From positions 12,586 to 38,566 of the forward strand of contig DBUV01000080.1 in assembly GCA_002308095.1 (NCBI GenBank): a stretch of 25,981 nucleotides of DNA, written 5' to 3'. Below are positions 7,916 through 16,148 of the stretch, in pieces. Positions within the stretch are counted from its first letter, which is position 1. Every line of letters begins with the position of its first letter. Origin of the DNA: Acidimicrobiia bacterium UBA1281. GTDB lineage: Bacteria > Actinomycetota > Acidimicrobiia > Actinomarinales > Actinomarinaceae. Below the pieces are notes generated by a model. That model was not told the DNA's origin, ran no database searches, and saw only the letters and a list, made by a program, of their open reading frames with translations. The position numbers and the translations under genes are program-made.

Positions 7916-8385
7916 GTGAAAGAATCCTTAGTGTGCTGGTTGAAGACAAGCCTGGTGTATTGGCTAGAATATCATCTACGATATCAAGAAGAGGCTTCAA
8001 TATTAATTCACTTTCTGTTGGACCTACAAACATTGAAGGTAGATCTAAAATGACAATAGTTACTGAACTTGAATCTGTAGAACAAGTTAAAAAACAATTA
8101 AATAAACTTATAAATGTAATAAAAATAGTTGAACTCGATCCCGACAATACTATTGAATCAGAAGTTTTATTGATGAAAGTTTCAATCAACAAAGATTCTC
8201 AAACATCTGTTATTGAAAAAGCAAATTTATCTGGAGCAAAATCTGTTGATGTTGGACAAGACTATGCAGTTTTCGAACTGACTGGGACATCTAAAGAGTT
8301 AAAAAAATTTGAAAACCTCTTAAAGCCTTATGGAATTATAGAAATGATACGTGGTGGCAGAATAGCTATCCAATCTAATTTGTAA
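7912..8385 (+). CDS. ilvN: Acetolactate synthase regulatory (small) subunit IlvN/IlvH
   Basis: Regulatory partner of IlvB that raises its activity and confers valine feedback inhibition. It has 157 residues, as usual. An N-terminal ACT domain (about 4-75) begins ILSVLVEDKPGVLARI, followed by RRGFNINSLSVGPT; the C-terminal domain (about 84-157) ends in a typical MIRGGRIAIQS. By comparison with E. coli IlvH, the valine-site positions are Asp12 (Asn there), Gly15 and Asn30, so the allosteric pocket appears kept. Its ATG overlaps the ilvB stop, consistent with coupled translation and a matched subunit ratio. Confidence 0.95.
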   Translation: MSERILSVLVEDKPGVLARISSTISRRGFNINSLSVGPTNIEGRSKMTIVTELESVEQVKKQLNKLINVIKIVELDPDNTIESEVLLMKVSINKDSQTSVIEKANLSGAKSVDVGQDYAVFELTGTSKELKKFENLLKPYGIIEMIRGGRIAIQSNL

Positions 8386-8387
8386 AA

Positions 8388-8394
8388 AGGAGAG
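8388..8394 (+). promoter_or_regulatory. Strong Shine-Dalgarno for ilvC
   Basis: AGGAGAG lies 5 bases before the ilvC ATG at 8400. It is the best ribosome-binding match I see among the plus-strand genes, most of which rely on overlapping stop and start codons. It suggests that ilvC is translated independently and perhaps at a higher level than its neighbours. Confidence 0.6.
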
Positions 8395-8399
8395 AATAA

Positions 8400-9416
8400 A
8401 TGGAAACAAAAATTATTTATGATGACCAAATTAATGGAGACTTGATAAAAGAAAAAAAAGTAGCTGTTATTGGTTTTGGGAGTCAGGGTCATGCTCACGC
8501 ACTTAATCTCCATGAATCAGGAGTTGACGTAACTGTTGGTTTGAGGGAAACATCTGAAACTTTTTCTCGAGCAAAAGAAATGGGTCTCAAGGTTGCTTCC
8601 GTAGAAGATGCTGTATCAAATTCTGAAGTTGTAATGCTCTTGCTCCCCGACCAATTGATGGCTGATGTGTATAACGAAACTATTGCTCCATTAATGACTG
8701 AAAATTCTACTTTATTATTTGCACACGGTTTCAATATTCATTTTAATGAAATTAAACCTAGGGAAGATATCTCTATTGCAATGGTTGCTCCAAAAGGGCC
8801 GGGTCACTTACTAAGAAGAACCTACGAAGAGGGTTCTGGTATGCCGTGCTTAGTTGCTGTTGAGAGTGATACAAATGGAAACACACACGAACTAGCACTT
8901 TCATACGCATCTGCTATTGGTGGAGGTAGAGCCGGAGTATTAAACACTACATTTAAAGAAGAGACTGAAACTGATTTATTTGGAGAACAGGTTGTTCTTT
9001 GTGGGGGTTTAACTGAGTTGATCAAGAATGGCTTTGAAACTCTCGTTGAAGCAGGATATCAACCTGAAAGTGCCTATTTCGAAACACTACATGAAGTTAA
9101 ATTAATTGTTGACCTTATGTATGAGGGTGGTTTTGAATGGATGAGACACTCTATTTCTGACACCGCCGAATATGGAGACTTTTCAAGGGGTCCAAGAATT
9201 GTAAATGAAGACACAAAGAAAGAAATGAAGAAAGTATTAGAAGAAATTCAATCTGGATCGTTTGCTAAAGAATTTATGGCACAGTCGAGAGAGGGTTCAC
9301 CATTTTTGAATCAAAAAAGAGAGGAAGCCTCAAAGCATCAAATTGAAGAAGTAGGCAAAGAGCTTCGATCAATGATGCCCTTCCTGAGTGCAAAGGATAT
9401 CAAAAAAGACAAATGA
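8400..9416 (+). CDS. ilvC: Ketol-acid reductoisomerase IlvC (class I)
   Basis: Mg- and NAD(P)H-dependent enzyme that rearranges and reduces acetolactate or acetohydroxybutyrate to the dihydroxy acids used by IlvD. At 338 residues it is the short class I form. The Rossmann nucleotide site is GFGSQGHA (25-32) with the following strand and loop [11 protein letters not shown]. Catalytic and metal residues are His109, Lys132 in PKGPGH, Asp192 and Glu196 in TDLFGEQ, and Glu228 and Glu232 in the knotted C-terminal domain. It has its own strong Shine-Dalgarno in the 14-base gap after ilvN, and its stop overlaps the leuA ATG. Confidence 0.97.
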   Translation: METKIIYDDQINGDLIKEKKVAVIGFGSQGHAHALNLHESGVDVTVGLRETSETFSRAKEMGLKVASVEDAVSNSEVVMLLLPDQLMADVYNETIAPLMTENSTLLFAHGFNIHFNEIKPREDISIAMVAPKGPGHLLRRTYEEGSGMPCLVAVESDTNGNTHELALSYASAIGGGRAGVLNTTFKEETETDLFGEQVVLCGGLTELIKNGFETLVEAGYQPESAYFETLHEVKLIVDLMYEGGFEWMRHSISDTAEYGDFSRGPRIVNEDTKKEMKKVLEEIQSGSFAKEFMAQSREGSPFLNQKREEASKHQIEEVGKELRSMMPFLSAKDIKKDK

Positions 9417-10903
9417 GCGATGACCAACTAATCATTTTTGATACGACCTTAAGGGATGGAGAGCAAAGCCCTGGAATAGCATTAACTCCATCTGAAAAAC
9501 TTTTAATAGCACAACAATTAGAGAAGTTAAAAGTAGATGTTATAGAAGCCGGCTTCGCAGCTTCATCTCCAGGAGACTGGGAGGGTGTAAATTTAATTGC
9601 AAAAAATATACATAACTCAACTATTGCGTCACTAGCAAGATGTGTTCCAGATGACATTGAGAGAGCATGGGAAGCAATAAAAGTGGCAAGAAAATCAAGA
9701 ATTCATGTATTTACTTCTACTTCAGACATCCACATGGAACACATGTTAAGAAAAACTAAAGAAGAGGTTCTTCACGATGCAAAAGAATCAGTAAGATACG
9801 CAAAAAAATTATGTGATGATATTGAATTCTCTGCTCAAGATGCGACAAGAACAGATAAAGATTTCCTTATAGAAATTCTTAAAGTAGCTGTTCAGGAGGG
9901 TGCTACTACAATCAATGTTCCCGATACTGTGGGTTACGCAACTCCTTCAGATTATTTAGAGCTACTTAAAGGAGTGTACGATGAAGTTAAAGGGAAAAAT
10001 GATGATATCGTCATTTCAACTCATTGCCATAATGATCTAGGTCTTGCGGTAGCTAATTCATTAACAGCAATAAAAGCAGGCGCTAGGCAAATAGAAGGCG
10101 CTATAAATGGAATCGGTGAAAGAGCTGGTAACACGTCTACAGAAGAAATAATTATGGCAGTTAAGACTAGACAAGATCAGTACGGTGTAGATATAAATGC
10201 TGAAACTACTGAGATTTTAGAAACTTCTAGGTTGGTCTCTAAATTGACTGGCTACCCAGTTCAGTACAATAAGGCCGTTGTAGGTAAAAATGCATTTAGT
10301 CATGAATCAGGTATTCATCAACATGGCTATTTAAGAAATAGTATGACCTACGAAATAATGACACCAGATTCTGTAGGCCAGGAAGCTAAAATTATTCTTG
10401 GAAAACACTCCGGAAGAGCAGGGTTCAAAGATGCATTAGACAAATTGAATATTGTTCTTGATGAGGAATCATTTAATTCGAGTTTTGATACGTTTAAAAA
10501 ACTTGCAGATAGAAAAGGTGAAATTGTTGAGAATGAACTTCGTGCAATTGTAGGTCAAGTTGAAACATCTTCATCAGAAGTTAAACTTTTATCTGTATCT
10601 GTAAACAGTAAAGATCAGTATGCCTCAGCAAGTGTTACTCTAAGTGTTCAAGGAAAAGAATTAACAGAGGAAGCTGAAGGTGATGGAATGATACATGCAG
10701 CATTCACAGCAGTAAAGAAAATCTTACAGACGGATGCAACTCTTATTGACTATAGGGTTGAAAGCATTACTAAAGGTGCTGATGCAACAGCAGAAATAGT
10801 AACAATTATTAATGATGGACATAACTTAAAACAAGGAAGAGCAGTATCAACAGATGTTGTACAAGGTTCAGTAGAATCTTTTCTGAATGCTCTTAATAGA
10901 TAA
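9413..10903 (+). CDS. leuA: 2-Isopropylmalate synthase LeuA
   Basis: Condenses acetyl-CoA with 2-oxoisovalerate, the first committed step of leucine synthesis. It has 496 residues. The DRE-TIM barrel starts with [13 protein letters not shown], carrying the catalytic Arg14 and metal-binding Asp15. The HxH metal motif is His204 and His206 in STHCHNDLG, and GERAGNTS contains Asn240. The C-terminal LeuA allosteric domain (about 370-496) ends with [13 protein letters not shown], which separates it from citramalate synthases of similar barrel sequence and suggests leucine feedback. The length is that of the ~500-residue bacterial LeuA rather than the longer ~600-residue form of mycobacteria. It starts within the ilvC stop (ATGA) and its stop overlaps the leuB start (TAATG). 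Confidence 0.94.
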   Translation: MSDDQLIIFDTTLRDGEQSPGIALTPSEKLLIAQQLEKLKVDVIEAGFAASSPGDWEGVNLIAKNIHNSTIASLARCVPDDIERAWEAIKVARKSRIHVFTSTSDIHMEHMLRKTKEEVLHDAKESVRYAKKLCDDIEFSAQDATRTDKDFLIEILKVAVQEGATTINVPDTVGYATPSDYLELLKGVYDEVKGKNDDIVISTHCHNDLGLAVANSLTAIKAGARQIEGAINGIGERAGNTSTEEIIMAVKTRQDQYGVDINAETTEILETSRLVSKLTGYPVQYNKAVVGKNAFSHESGIHQHGYLRNSMTYEIMTPDSVGQEAKIILGKHSGRAGFKDALDKLNIVLDEESFNSSFDTFKKLADRKGEIVENELRAIVGQVETSSSEVKLLSVSVNSKDQYASASVTLSVQGKELTEEAEGDGMIHAAFTAVKKILQTDATLIDYRVESITKGADATAEIVTIINDGHNLKQGRAVSTDVVQGSVESFLNALNR

Positions 10904-11961
10904 TGAAAAATTATAACATTTCACTATTGGCCGGAGATGGGACAGGACCAGAGGTCGTAACTGAAGCTGTAAAAATACTTGAACAAACTCAATCATCTTA
11001 TGATGTAAATTTTACTTTTACTGAAAATGATTTAGGTGGTGAACGATTTTTAAAATCTCAGGAACTAGTTACAACAAAAGATATAGATGAACTTGGAAGT
11101 AGTGATTCAATCCTTCTAGGTGCTATAGGTCATCCAGATGTAAAACCAGGAATACTTGAGCAAGGGATACTACTTAAATTAAGAAAAGAATTTGATCAAT
11201 ATATAAATCTTCGTCCTGTAGTTCTATATCCAGGTGTAGAGACTCCCCTAGCTAATAAAGCACCTGAAGATATTAACTTTACAGTAGTAAGAGAAAATAC
11301 AGAAGGACTTTATGCGGGAGCTGGTGGATATATTCACTATGGGACAGAGAGTGAAGTAGCTACACAAGAATCAATTAACACTTATAAGGCAATCCACAGA
11401 TGTATTTTATATGCTTTTGAATATGCCAAAAAAAATAATAGAAAAAAGATTACCCTTTGTGCAAAAACAAATGTGTTAACTTATGCACATGATTTATGGG
11501 AAAGAATATTTTATGATGTAGCTAAAGATTATCCAGAGATTGAAACTGACTATGGACATGTTGATGCTGTTTGTATGTGGATGGTTAAAAATCCAGAATG
11601 GTTTGACGTAATAGTTACAGACAATATGTTTGGTGATATCATCACTGATTTAGGAGCCATGATTCAAGGAGGTATGGGAATCGCAGCAGGAGGTAATATT
11701 AACCCAAACGGAGTGTCTATGTTTGAACCCATAGGTGGGTCTGCTCCAAAATATACGGGAATGAATGTTATAAATCCCCTAGCCTGTATAGCAGCTGCAT
11801 CAATGATGCTCACTCAATTAGGTGAAACTGATTATGGCAGAGATATCGAGAATGCAATAATTGAAACTGCTCAAAAACTAGATTCACTTTCTGCAGGAAA
11901 AATGGGTCTCTCAACAAGCGAAGTTGGGGATGCTGTACTGGAATCTATTAAATCAAAGTAG
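10903..11961 (+). CDS. leuB: 3-Isopropylmalate dehydrogenase LeuB
   Basis: NAD-dependent oxidative decarboxylase for 3-isopropylmalate in leucine synthesis. It has 352 residues. Substrate arginines Arg94, Arg104 and Arg130, catalytic Lys188 (CAKTNVL) and metal-binding Asp221, Asp245 and Asp249 are all present. [19 protein letters not shown] is close to the actinobacterial LeuB pattern. The [10 protein letters not shown] segment also occurs in the wider isocitrate/homoisocitrate/tartrate dehydrogenase family, so sequence alone leaves some ambiguity. Its position directly after leuA settles it as LeuB. leuC and leuD, which must act between LeuA and LeuB, are not in the window. Confidence 0.93.
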   Translation: MKNYNISLLAGDGTGPEVVTEAVKILEQTQSSYDVNFTFTENDLGGERFLKSQELVTTKDIDELGSSDSILLGAIGHPDVKPGILEQGILLKLRKEFDQYINLRPVVLYPGVETPLANKAPEDINFTVVRENTEGLYAGAGGYIHYGTESEVATQESINTYKAIHRCILYAFEYAKKNNRKKITLCAKTNVLTYAHDLWERIFYDVAKDYPEIETDYGHVDAVCMWMVKNPEWFDVIVTDNMFGDIITDLGAMIQGGMGIAAGGNINPNGVSMFEPIGGSAPKYTGMNVINPLACIAAASMMLTQLGETDYGRDIENAIIETAQKLDSLSAGKMGLSTSEVGDAVLESIKSK

Positions 11962-11963
11962 TC

Positions 11964-12566
11964 ATGGATAATGAAGAAACCTATCTTCAGTCATTAATAA
12001 GCAAAAGGAAGATAGTTAGAAACTATGTTGGAAGTAAAAAAAACTATCCAGAATTAAAAACTATAGCTAAATACGCTATAAAGATTCCAACAGCAGGGTT
12101 CTCTAGAGGAATTGAAATTATTCATGTTTCAGAAAAACAAAATATTGAACTACTTGCTAAATACTCAAATGAAGATATTTATGTAGAAAAAGGATATGAA
12201 AAATGGATTTCAAAATCAGTATCATTGTTTTTAATTATTATAAATGTCGATGCGTATCATAAAAGATATAACGAAATTGACAAAATAACATCTAAGAAGT
12301 CCACTGATTGGGAAACTCCATATTGGTATGTTGATGCAGGTGCAGCAATGATGAACTGTATGCTCCTAATTGAGGAAGCTGGATTAAGGAGTGGATTCTT
12401 AGGTTCTCATAACATGTCGAACGATAAAATTAAAAAACATTTATCTATACCTGATGAATACTTACTATTAGGATTCATTACAGCCGGTGTTGAAAATGAA
12501 AGTAAAAACAATACAAAAACTAGAAAAAAAAGGAAAATAGTTCATAATGAATATTTCAGCAAATAA
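11964..12566 (+). CDS. Nitroreductase-family FMN protein
   Basis: A 200-residue protein of the nitroreductase (FMN-dependent, NAD(P)H-oxidising) fold. The N-terminal FMN-phosphate motif is SKRKIVRNY, with Arg15 and Arg19. YVDAGAAMMNCMLLIEEAGL followed by RSGFLG (about 114-141) is the helix and glycine turn of the FMN pocket, and LLGFITAGV is the usual closing strand. The C-terminus is lysine-rich. The substrate cannot be read. It begins 2 bases after leuB, so it is probably the last gene of the ilv-leu transcript, and it overlaps the next gene by 20 bases. The link with amino acid synthesis may be only positional. Confidence 0.85.
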   Translation: MDNEETYLQSLISKRKIVRNYVGSKKNYPELKTIAKYAIKIPTAGFSRGIEIIHVSEKQNIELLAKYSNEDIYVEKGYEKWISKSVSLFLIIINVDAYHKRYNEIDKITSKKSTDWETPYWYVDAGAAMMNCMLLIEEAGLRSGFLGSHNMSNDKIKKHLSIPDEYLLLGFITAGVENESKNNTKTRKKRKIVHNEYFSK

Positions 12567-13341
12567 ATCAATTAGTTCACTAGTAAATCCTGAGTTAAAG
12601 TTTCTCATCTCTTTATCAAAAAATAAAATCAGAAAATCAGAAAATAAGTCACTTGCTGAAGGTTATAGAGAAAATAAATCTCTTATTTCCTCAGACTATG
12701 AAATAGATACCCTGTACATATGTGAAGAACTATTCATAGGAGAAAATAACTACTCATTAATTAGCCTTTTTAATAAGAAAAATATCAGAATTGTAACTTT
12801 AACAAAAAAAGTTTTTGAAGCAGTTTCATATAGAGATAGACCTGATGGAATACTTTCCCTTTTTATTCAAAAGAATTTAGCTATCAATGACGCGCCTTTC
12901 GAAGGGCCAATATTAATAGCTGATCAAATAGAAAAACCAGGAAACCTTGGCACAATGATTAGAACTGCAAAGTCCCTAGGTGTGATGAATATCTTTTGTA
13001 GTGATGAAATCACAGATTTTTATAATCCGAATGTAATTAGAGCTTCAATTGGTCACATTTTTTCAATGAACTTAATAAGTGATACCACTACAAATATTAT
13101 AAATTTACTAAAAGCAAAAGAATATCAAATAATTTTAATGGATCCGGATTCAGATAATCAACTAAAAGGATTCAGACCAGAATATAATTTTGCATTAGTT
13201 ATTGGTTCTGAGCAATACGGAATTTCTGAAAAATGGAGTGAAATAAACAATATTAAATTGAAGATTGAGTCAATCAATGAAGTTGATTCAATAAATGCAT
13301 CTACTGCTGCAGCAATCTCTTTATGGGAACTTCTGAGGTAG
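12547..13341 (+). CDS. TrmH/SpoU-family RNA 2'-O-methyltransferase
   Basis: SAM-dependent ribose methyltransferase of the SPOUT class acting on tRNA or rRNA. It has 264 residues. An N-terminal substrate-binding domain (about 1-105, with SLAEGYRENKSLI) is followed by the knotted catalytic domain. Motif 1 is PGNLGTMIRTAKSLG with Asn133 and Arg139, motif 2 is LVIGSEQYGIS (217-227), and motif 3 is VDSINASTAAAISLWE near the C-terminus, the knot that binds SAM. The GxE of motif 2 is intact. The target nucleotide is unknown. It overlaps the nitroreductase by 20 bases and the exonuclease by 19, so no promoter of its own is apparent. Confidence 0.92.
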   Translation: MNISANKSISSLVNPELKFLISLSKNKIRKSENKSLAEGYRENKSLISSDYEIDTLYICEELFIGENNYSLISLFNKKNIRIVTLTKKVFEAVSYRDRPDGILSLFIQKNLAINDAPFEGPILIADQIEKPGNLGTMIRTAKSLGVMNIFCSDEITDFYNPNVIRASIGHIFSMNLISDTTTNIINLLKAKEYQIILMDPDSDNQLKGFRPEYNFALVIGSEQYGISEKWSEINNIKLKIESINEVDSINASTAAAISLWELLR

Positions 13342-13838
13342 GAATCATAAATACTACTATCTGTGTTCTTGATATTGAAACAACAGGTTTCGAACCTGGC
13401 CCAGCGGAGATAATTGAGTTGTTTATTTTAAAAGTAGAAGAAAATAATATTATCGATGAATTTTACTCACTTTTTAAACCGAAATCATCAATTACAAATT
13501 CCCATATTCATGGCATAGATAACAAATCCGTTATAAACTCTCCATTATTCTCAGATAAAATATCTGAGATTTTAGATTTTATTGATGGTACGACTTTAAT
13601 GGGTCACAATATTGATAACTTTGATTTAAAGTTTTTAAATTATTTTTTAGAACAAGAAATCACTAATAAAACAATCGATACTTTAAATATAAGCAGATCG
13701 AAACTTGGCAATAAGGTAAAAAACCATAAACTAAAAACCCTTGCAGAATACTTTAATGTTGTTACCCCAACACACACTGCAAGAGATGACGTAATGACAA
13801 CTTTTGAAGTCTATAAAAAACTATCCTCAATACAATAA
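13323..13838 (+). CDS. DEDDh 3'-5' exonuclease (DnaQ-like)
   Basis: A 171-residue stand-alone exonuclease domain of the DnaQ / PolC-proofreading type. All catalytic residues are visible: Asp17 and Glu19 in LDIETTGF, Asp101 in GHNIDNFDLKF, and His151 and Asp156 in HTARDDVMTT. It may act in DNA proofreading, repair or RNA trimming. There is no polymerase, BRCT or UvrC domain attached. It starts at ATG 13323 inside the end of the methyltransferase gene; no better start is apparent in this frame. ccmA follows after 4 bases. The linkage to cytochrome c maturation genes is unexplained and may reflect genome packing. Confidence 0.9.
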   Translation: MGTSEVGIINTTICVLDIETTGFEPGPAEIIELFILKVEENNIIDEFYSLFKPKSSITNSHIHGIDNKSVINSPLFSDKISEILDFIDGTTLMGHNIDNFDLKFLNYFLEQEITNKTIDTLNISRSKLGNKVKNHKLKTLAEYFNVVTPTHTARDDVMTTFEVYKKLSSIQ

Positions 13839-13842
13839 TCTT

Positions 13843-14436
13843 GTGGACAAAAATTACTTTTCTTCCAAAAACTTAACTCTTGGTTACGGGAATAGTATTG
13901 TTATAAATAATTTACCCTTGTCACTAGATTTTGATAAAAATTATGAAATAATTGGTCGTAATGGTGCTGGAAAATCAACATTGCTTGATTTTATATCAAA
14001 CAATTTTCAGGGAAATAAATTTGACTCTGCTGTAAACCTAAAAGATTTAAGGATATTACAACTTTCAAGTGAGTTCACTTTAATAAGCAACTTAACCCTA
14101 CGTGAAAATTGTCTTTACTTCACCAAAAATAAAATCTCATTGAATGATATAAATAAGGTGCTCACTGATTATGATATTTATCATTTTGAAAATGATGTAA
14201 TACAAAAATTTTCCAGTGGAATGATTAAAAGATCAGAACTTGCAGTTGCTGAATTGATTAGTCCAGATGTTCTGTGTATAGATGAACCGTTGAATTATCT
14301 TGATGGGCTTGGTGTTGAACTTTTAAAAAAACTTATTATTAAGAGAAATGAAAATAAACAAAGCACTATTTTATGCTCACAGGAGCCTTTAAACCTCTTT
14401 ACTGAAACATGGGAGACAATTGATTTAAATGCTTAA
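13843..14436 (+). CDS. ccmA: ABC transporter ATPase CcmA (cytochrome c maturation)
   Basis: ATPase of the CcmABCD module that releases heme-loaded CcmE in System I cytochrome c maturation. I start it at GTG 13843 (197 residues), 4 bases after the exonuclease stop; a TTG at 13804 would overlap that gene. Walker A is GRNGAGKST (38-46) and Walker B is VLCIDEP (143-149) with NYLD as D-loop. The signature motif is FSSGM (123-127) instead of LSGGQ or the usual CcmA LSAGQ. At the H-loop, where CcmA has THxPL, the sequence is SQEPL, so Gln180 replaces the switch histidine. It overlaps ccmB by 8 bases. Family assignment rests on these motifs plus the ccmB-C-E-F genes behind it. Confidence 0.85.
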   Translation: MDKNYFSSKNLTLGYGNSIVINNLPLSLDFDKNYEIIGRNGAGKSTLLDFISNNFQGNKFDSAVNLKDLRILQLSSEFTLISNLTLRENCLYFTKNKISLNDINKVLTDYDIYHFENDVIQKFSSGMIKRSELAVAELISPDVLCIDEPLNYLDGLGVELLKKLIIKRNENKQSTILCSQEPLNLFTETWETIDLNA

Positions 14437-15064
14437 AAACATTTATCTTATTAAAAAAGAACTGCTTATTGAATACAGGAATAATGTTTCATTATTTATC
14501 ATAACCCCAACTGTGGCTGTTTTAATTTTGGTGTTTCCAATATTATCAGAAAACAGATTTGTAGTAGACGATAATTTCTTCACAATTAACAAACTACTTT
14601 TCCTGATATTTTTTACTACATTATTTTCAATTAGAAGCCCTCTAAATCAAAAACAACTAACTAGAGAGTTGAATTTTGGAAATATAACAAGGAAAAACTT
14701 TTTTTTATTCAAAACTATTTCTGAATTCATTATATTCATGCCGCAGTCAATAATTTTGCTAGTTTCTTTTTCGATATTTACTAACACAGGATTACAAAAT
14801 CATATTTTATATTTTGGGATATCAATTATTTTCTTTTCGTTAAATTCAATAATGATTAACTTAATTCTTCAAATGTTTACAAGTTTCAACAACAGATTTG
14901 TCCAGTTTATATTAATGGTACCTGTCTTAATGTCACTATCGTTCTTTATTGCCCCAATCTGGTTAGGGATAAACCCAAATTTAACTAATATTTATTTAAT
15001 GATGTATTTAGGAATTACTTTATTAGTTTTTTCTTACACAAGCTGGTTTTTAGAGAGAGAATAA
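14429..15064 (+). CDS. ccmB: CcmB membrane permease of the heme/CcmE module
   Basis: A 211-residue polytopic membrane protein with about six hydrophobic segments. Its N-terminus, LIKKELLIEYRNN, is the cytoplasmic coupling region typical of CcmB, followed by a first segment at about 21-40. CcmB pairs with CcmA and CcmC in the membrane. Sequence motifs in this family are weak, so the call leans on length, hydropathy and position between ccmA and ccmC. It overlaps ccmA by 8 bases and ends 3 bases before ccmC. Confidence 0.85.
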   Translation: MLKNIYLIKKELLIEYRNNVSLFIITPTVAVLILVFPILSENRFVVDDNFFTINKLLFLIFFTTLFSIRSPLNQKQLTRELNFGNITRKNFFLFKTISEFIIFMPQSIILLVSFSIFTNTGLQNHILYFGISIIFFSLNSIMINLILQMFTSFNNRFVQFILMVPVLMSLSFFIAPIWLGINPNLTNIYLMMYLGITLLVFSYTSWFLERE

Positions 15065-15067
15065 ATT

Positions 15068-15736
15068 ATGATTTTTTACGGTTCGTTAATATTATGGGCA
15101 ATAACAGTAGCTTTTGGGCCATATGACATTACACAAGGAATTTCTTCAAAGCTTCTTTATGTACATGTTCCAACAGTTTGGATAGCCTACCTTGGGTATT
15201 CCTTAACATTTGTTTATTCTCTTCTTTATCTATTTAAAAAAGAACCAAAATATGATGCTCTAGCTCTATCAAATGCTAAATCAGGTGTGCTTTTTACAAT
15301 TACAACTCTTCTCGCAGGATCAGCATGGGGTAAAGCTACCTGGGGAACATGGTGGGTTTGGGGTGATGCAAGGTTAAATTTAACTGCAATACTCCTTCTT
15401 GTATATTTAGGGTATTTAGTTTCAAGAAGCTTTAGTGATGATTTAGGAAAAACAGCTAAGAACTCCTCATTTATTGGCATATTTGGAATCATACAACTTC
15501 CAATCTTACACTTTAGTGTCATATGGTGGAGATCTGTTCATCAACAAGCATCAATTCTAAGTCAGGAAACAGCTTCAACAGGAAGTGCTCCAATGTCTTC
15601 TGATATACTAACTACACTTTTGGTATCTGTTCTTCTAGTGACTCTTGTACACTTTTCTTTACTCAAAAAATTTAGAAAAACCGCAGATAAATTGTGGGAT
15701 GATTACTTGAATCCAAAGAACAGAGTTAAAATCTAA
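15068..15736 (+). CDS. ccmC: CcmC heme-handling membrane protein
   Basis: Attaches heme to the periplasmic chaperone CcmE. It is 222 residues with about six membrane segments. The two heme-ligand histidines are visible: His33 in LYVHVP and His148 in LPILHFSVIWW. The external tryptophan-rich (WWD) loop is WGTWWVWGDARLN (92-104). Other CcmC proteins read WVWDARLT here, so a Gly is inserted between Trp and Asp. The short N-terminal part before the first histidine suggests either a start at 15068 or a naturally short form. It lies 3 bases after ccmB. ccmE follows after 4 bases, leaving no space for a ccmD. Confidence 0.92.
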   Translation: MIFYGSLILWAITVAFGPYDITQGISSKLLYVHVPTVWIAYLGYSLTFVYSLLYLFKKEPKYDALALSNAKSGVLFTITTLLAGSAWGKATWGTWWVWGDARLNLTAILLLVYLGYLVSRSFSDDLGKTAKNSSFIGIFGIIQLPILHFSVIWWRSVHQQASILSQETASTGSAPMSSDILTTLLVSVLLVTLVHFSLLKKFRKTADKLWDDYLNPKNRVKI

Positions 15737-15740
15737 ATAA

Positions 15741-16148
15741 GTGAACAAAAATTTTATATTTATTTTTTTAGGAATCATACTAATCAGTTTTGCAACTGTC
15801 CGAATAGCATCTAATAACACTATTTTCTACTACACAACAAGTGAAGCGGCAGAGAATGTTAATTTATCAGATTCTGAAAGATTGAAACTTGGTGGTTTTG
15901 TTGTGAATGAAACAATAAGTAAAACATCCACCGAAGAGACGAGATTTAAGGTTACTGACGGAAATTTAGAGATAGTAATAATTTTTGATGGCTATATTCC
16001 TGAACTATTTCAAGAAGAAATGGGAGTTATCCTCGATGGGTATTTCAAAAATGAAATATTCTACTCAGACGACATGCTGGTAAAACATGATAACGAATAC
16101 ATATCTGAAGATGGTCAAACTTACGACGTTGAGAACTTTACAAAATGA
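15741..16148 (+). CDS. ccmE: CcmE heme chaperone
   Basis: Periplasmic-side heme chaperone that accepts heme covalently from CcmC and passes it to CcmF. It is 135 residues with a single N-terminal membrane anchor (about 4-20) and an OB-fold beta domain. LGGFVV (50-55) and VILDGYF match conserved CcmE strands. The covalent heme site is His116 in LVKHDNEY, with Tyr120 as axial ligand, at the same spacing as HDENY of E. coli, so this is the histidine-type CcmE and not the cysteine variant. It starts at GTG 15741, and the stop overlaps the ccmF ATG (ATGA). Confidence 0.92.
   Translation: MNKNFIFIFLGIILISFATVRIASNNTIFYYTTSEAAENVNLSDSERLKLGGFVVNETISKTSTEETRFKVTDGNLEIVIIFDGYIPELFQEEMGVILDGYFKNEIFYSDDMLVKHDNEYISEDGQTYDVENFTK

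Noticed and set aside
13804-13842. TTG start for CcmA overlapping the exonuclease
   Set aside because: GTG 13843 lies just after the exonuclease stop and gives a normal CcmA N-terminus.
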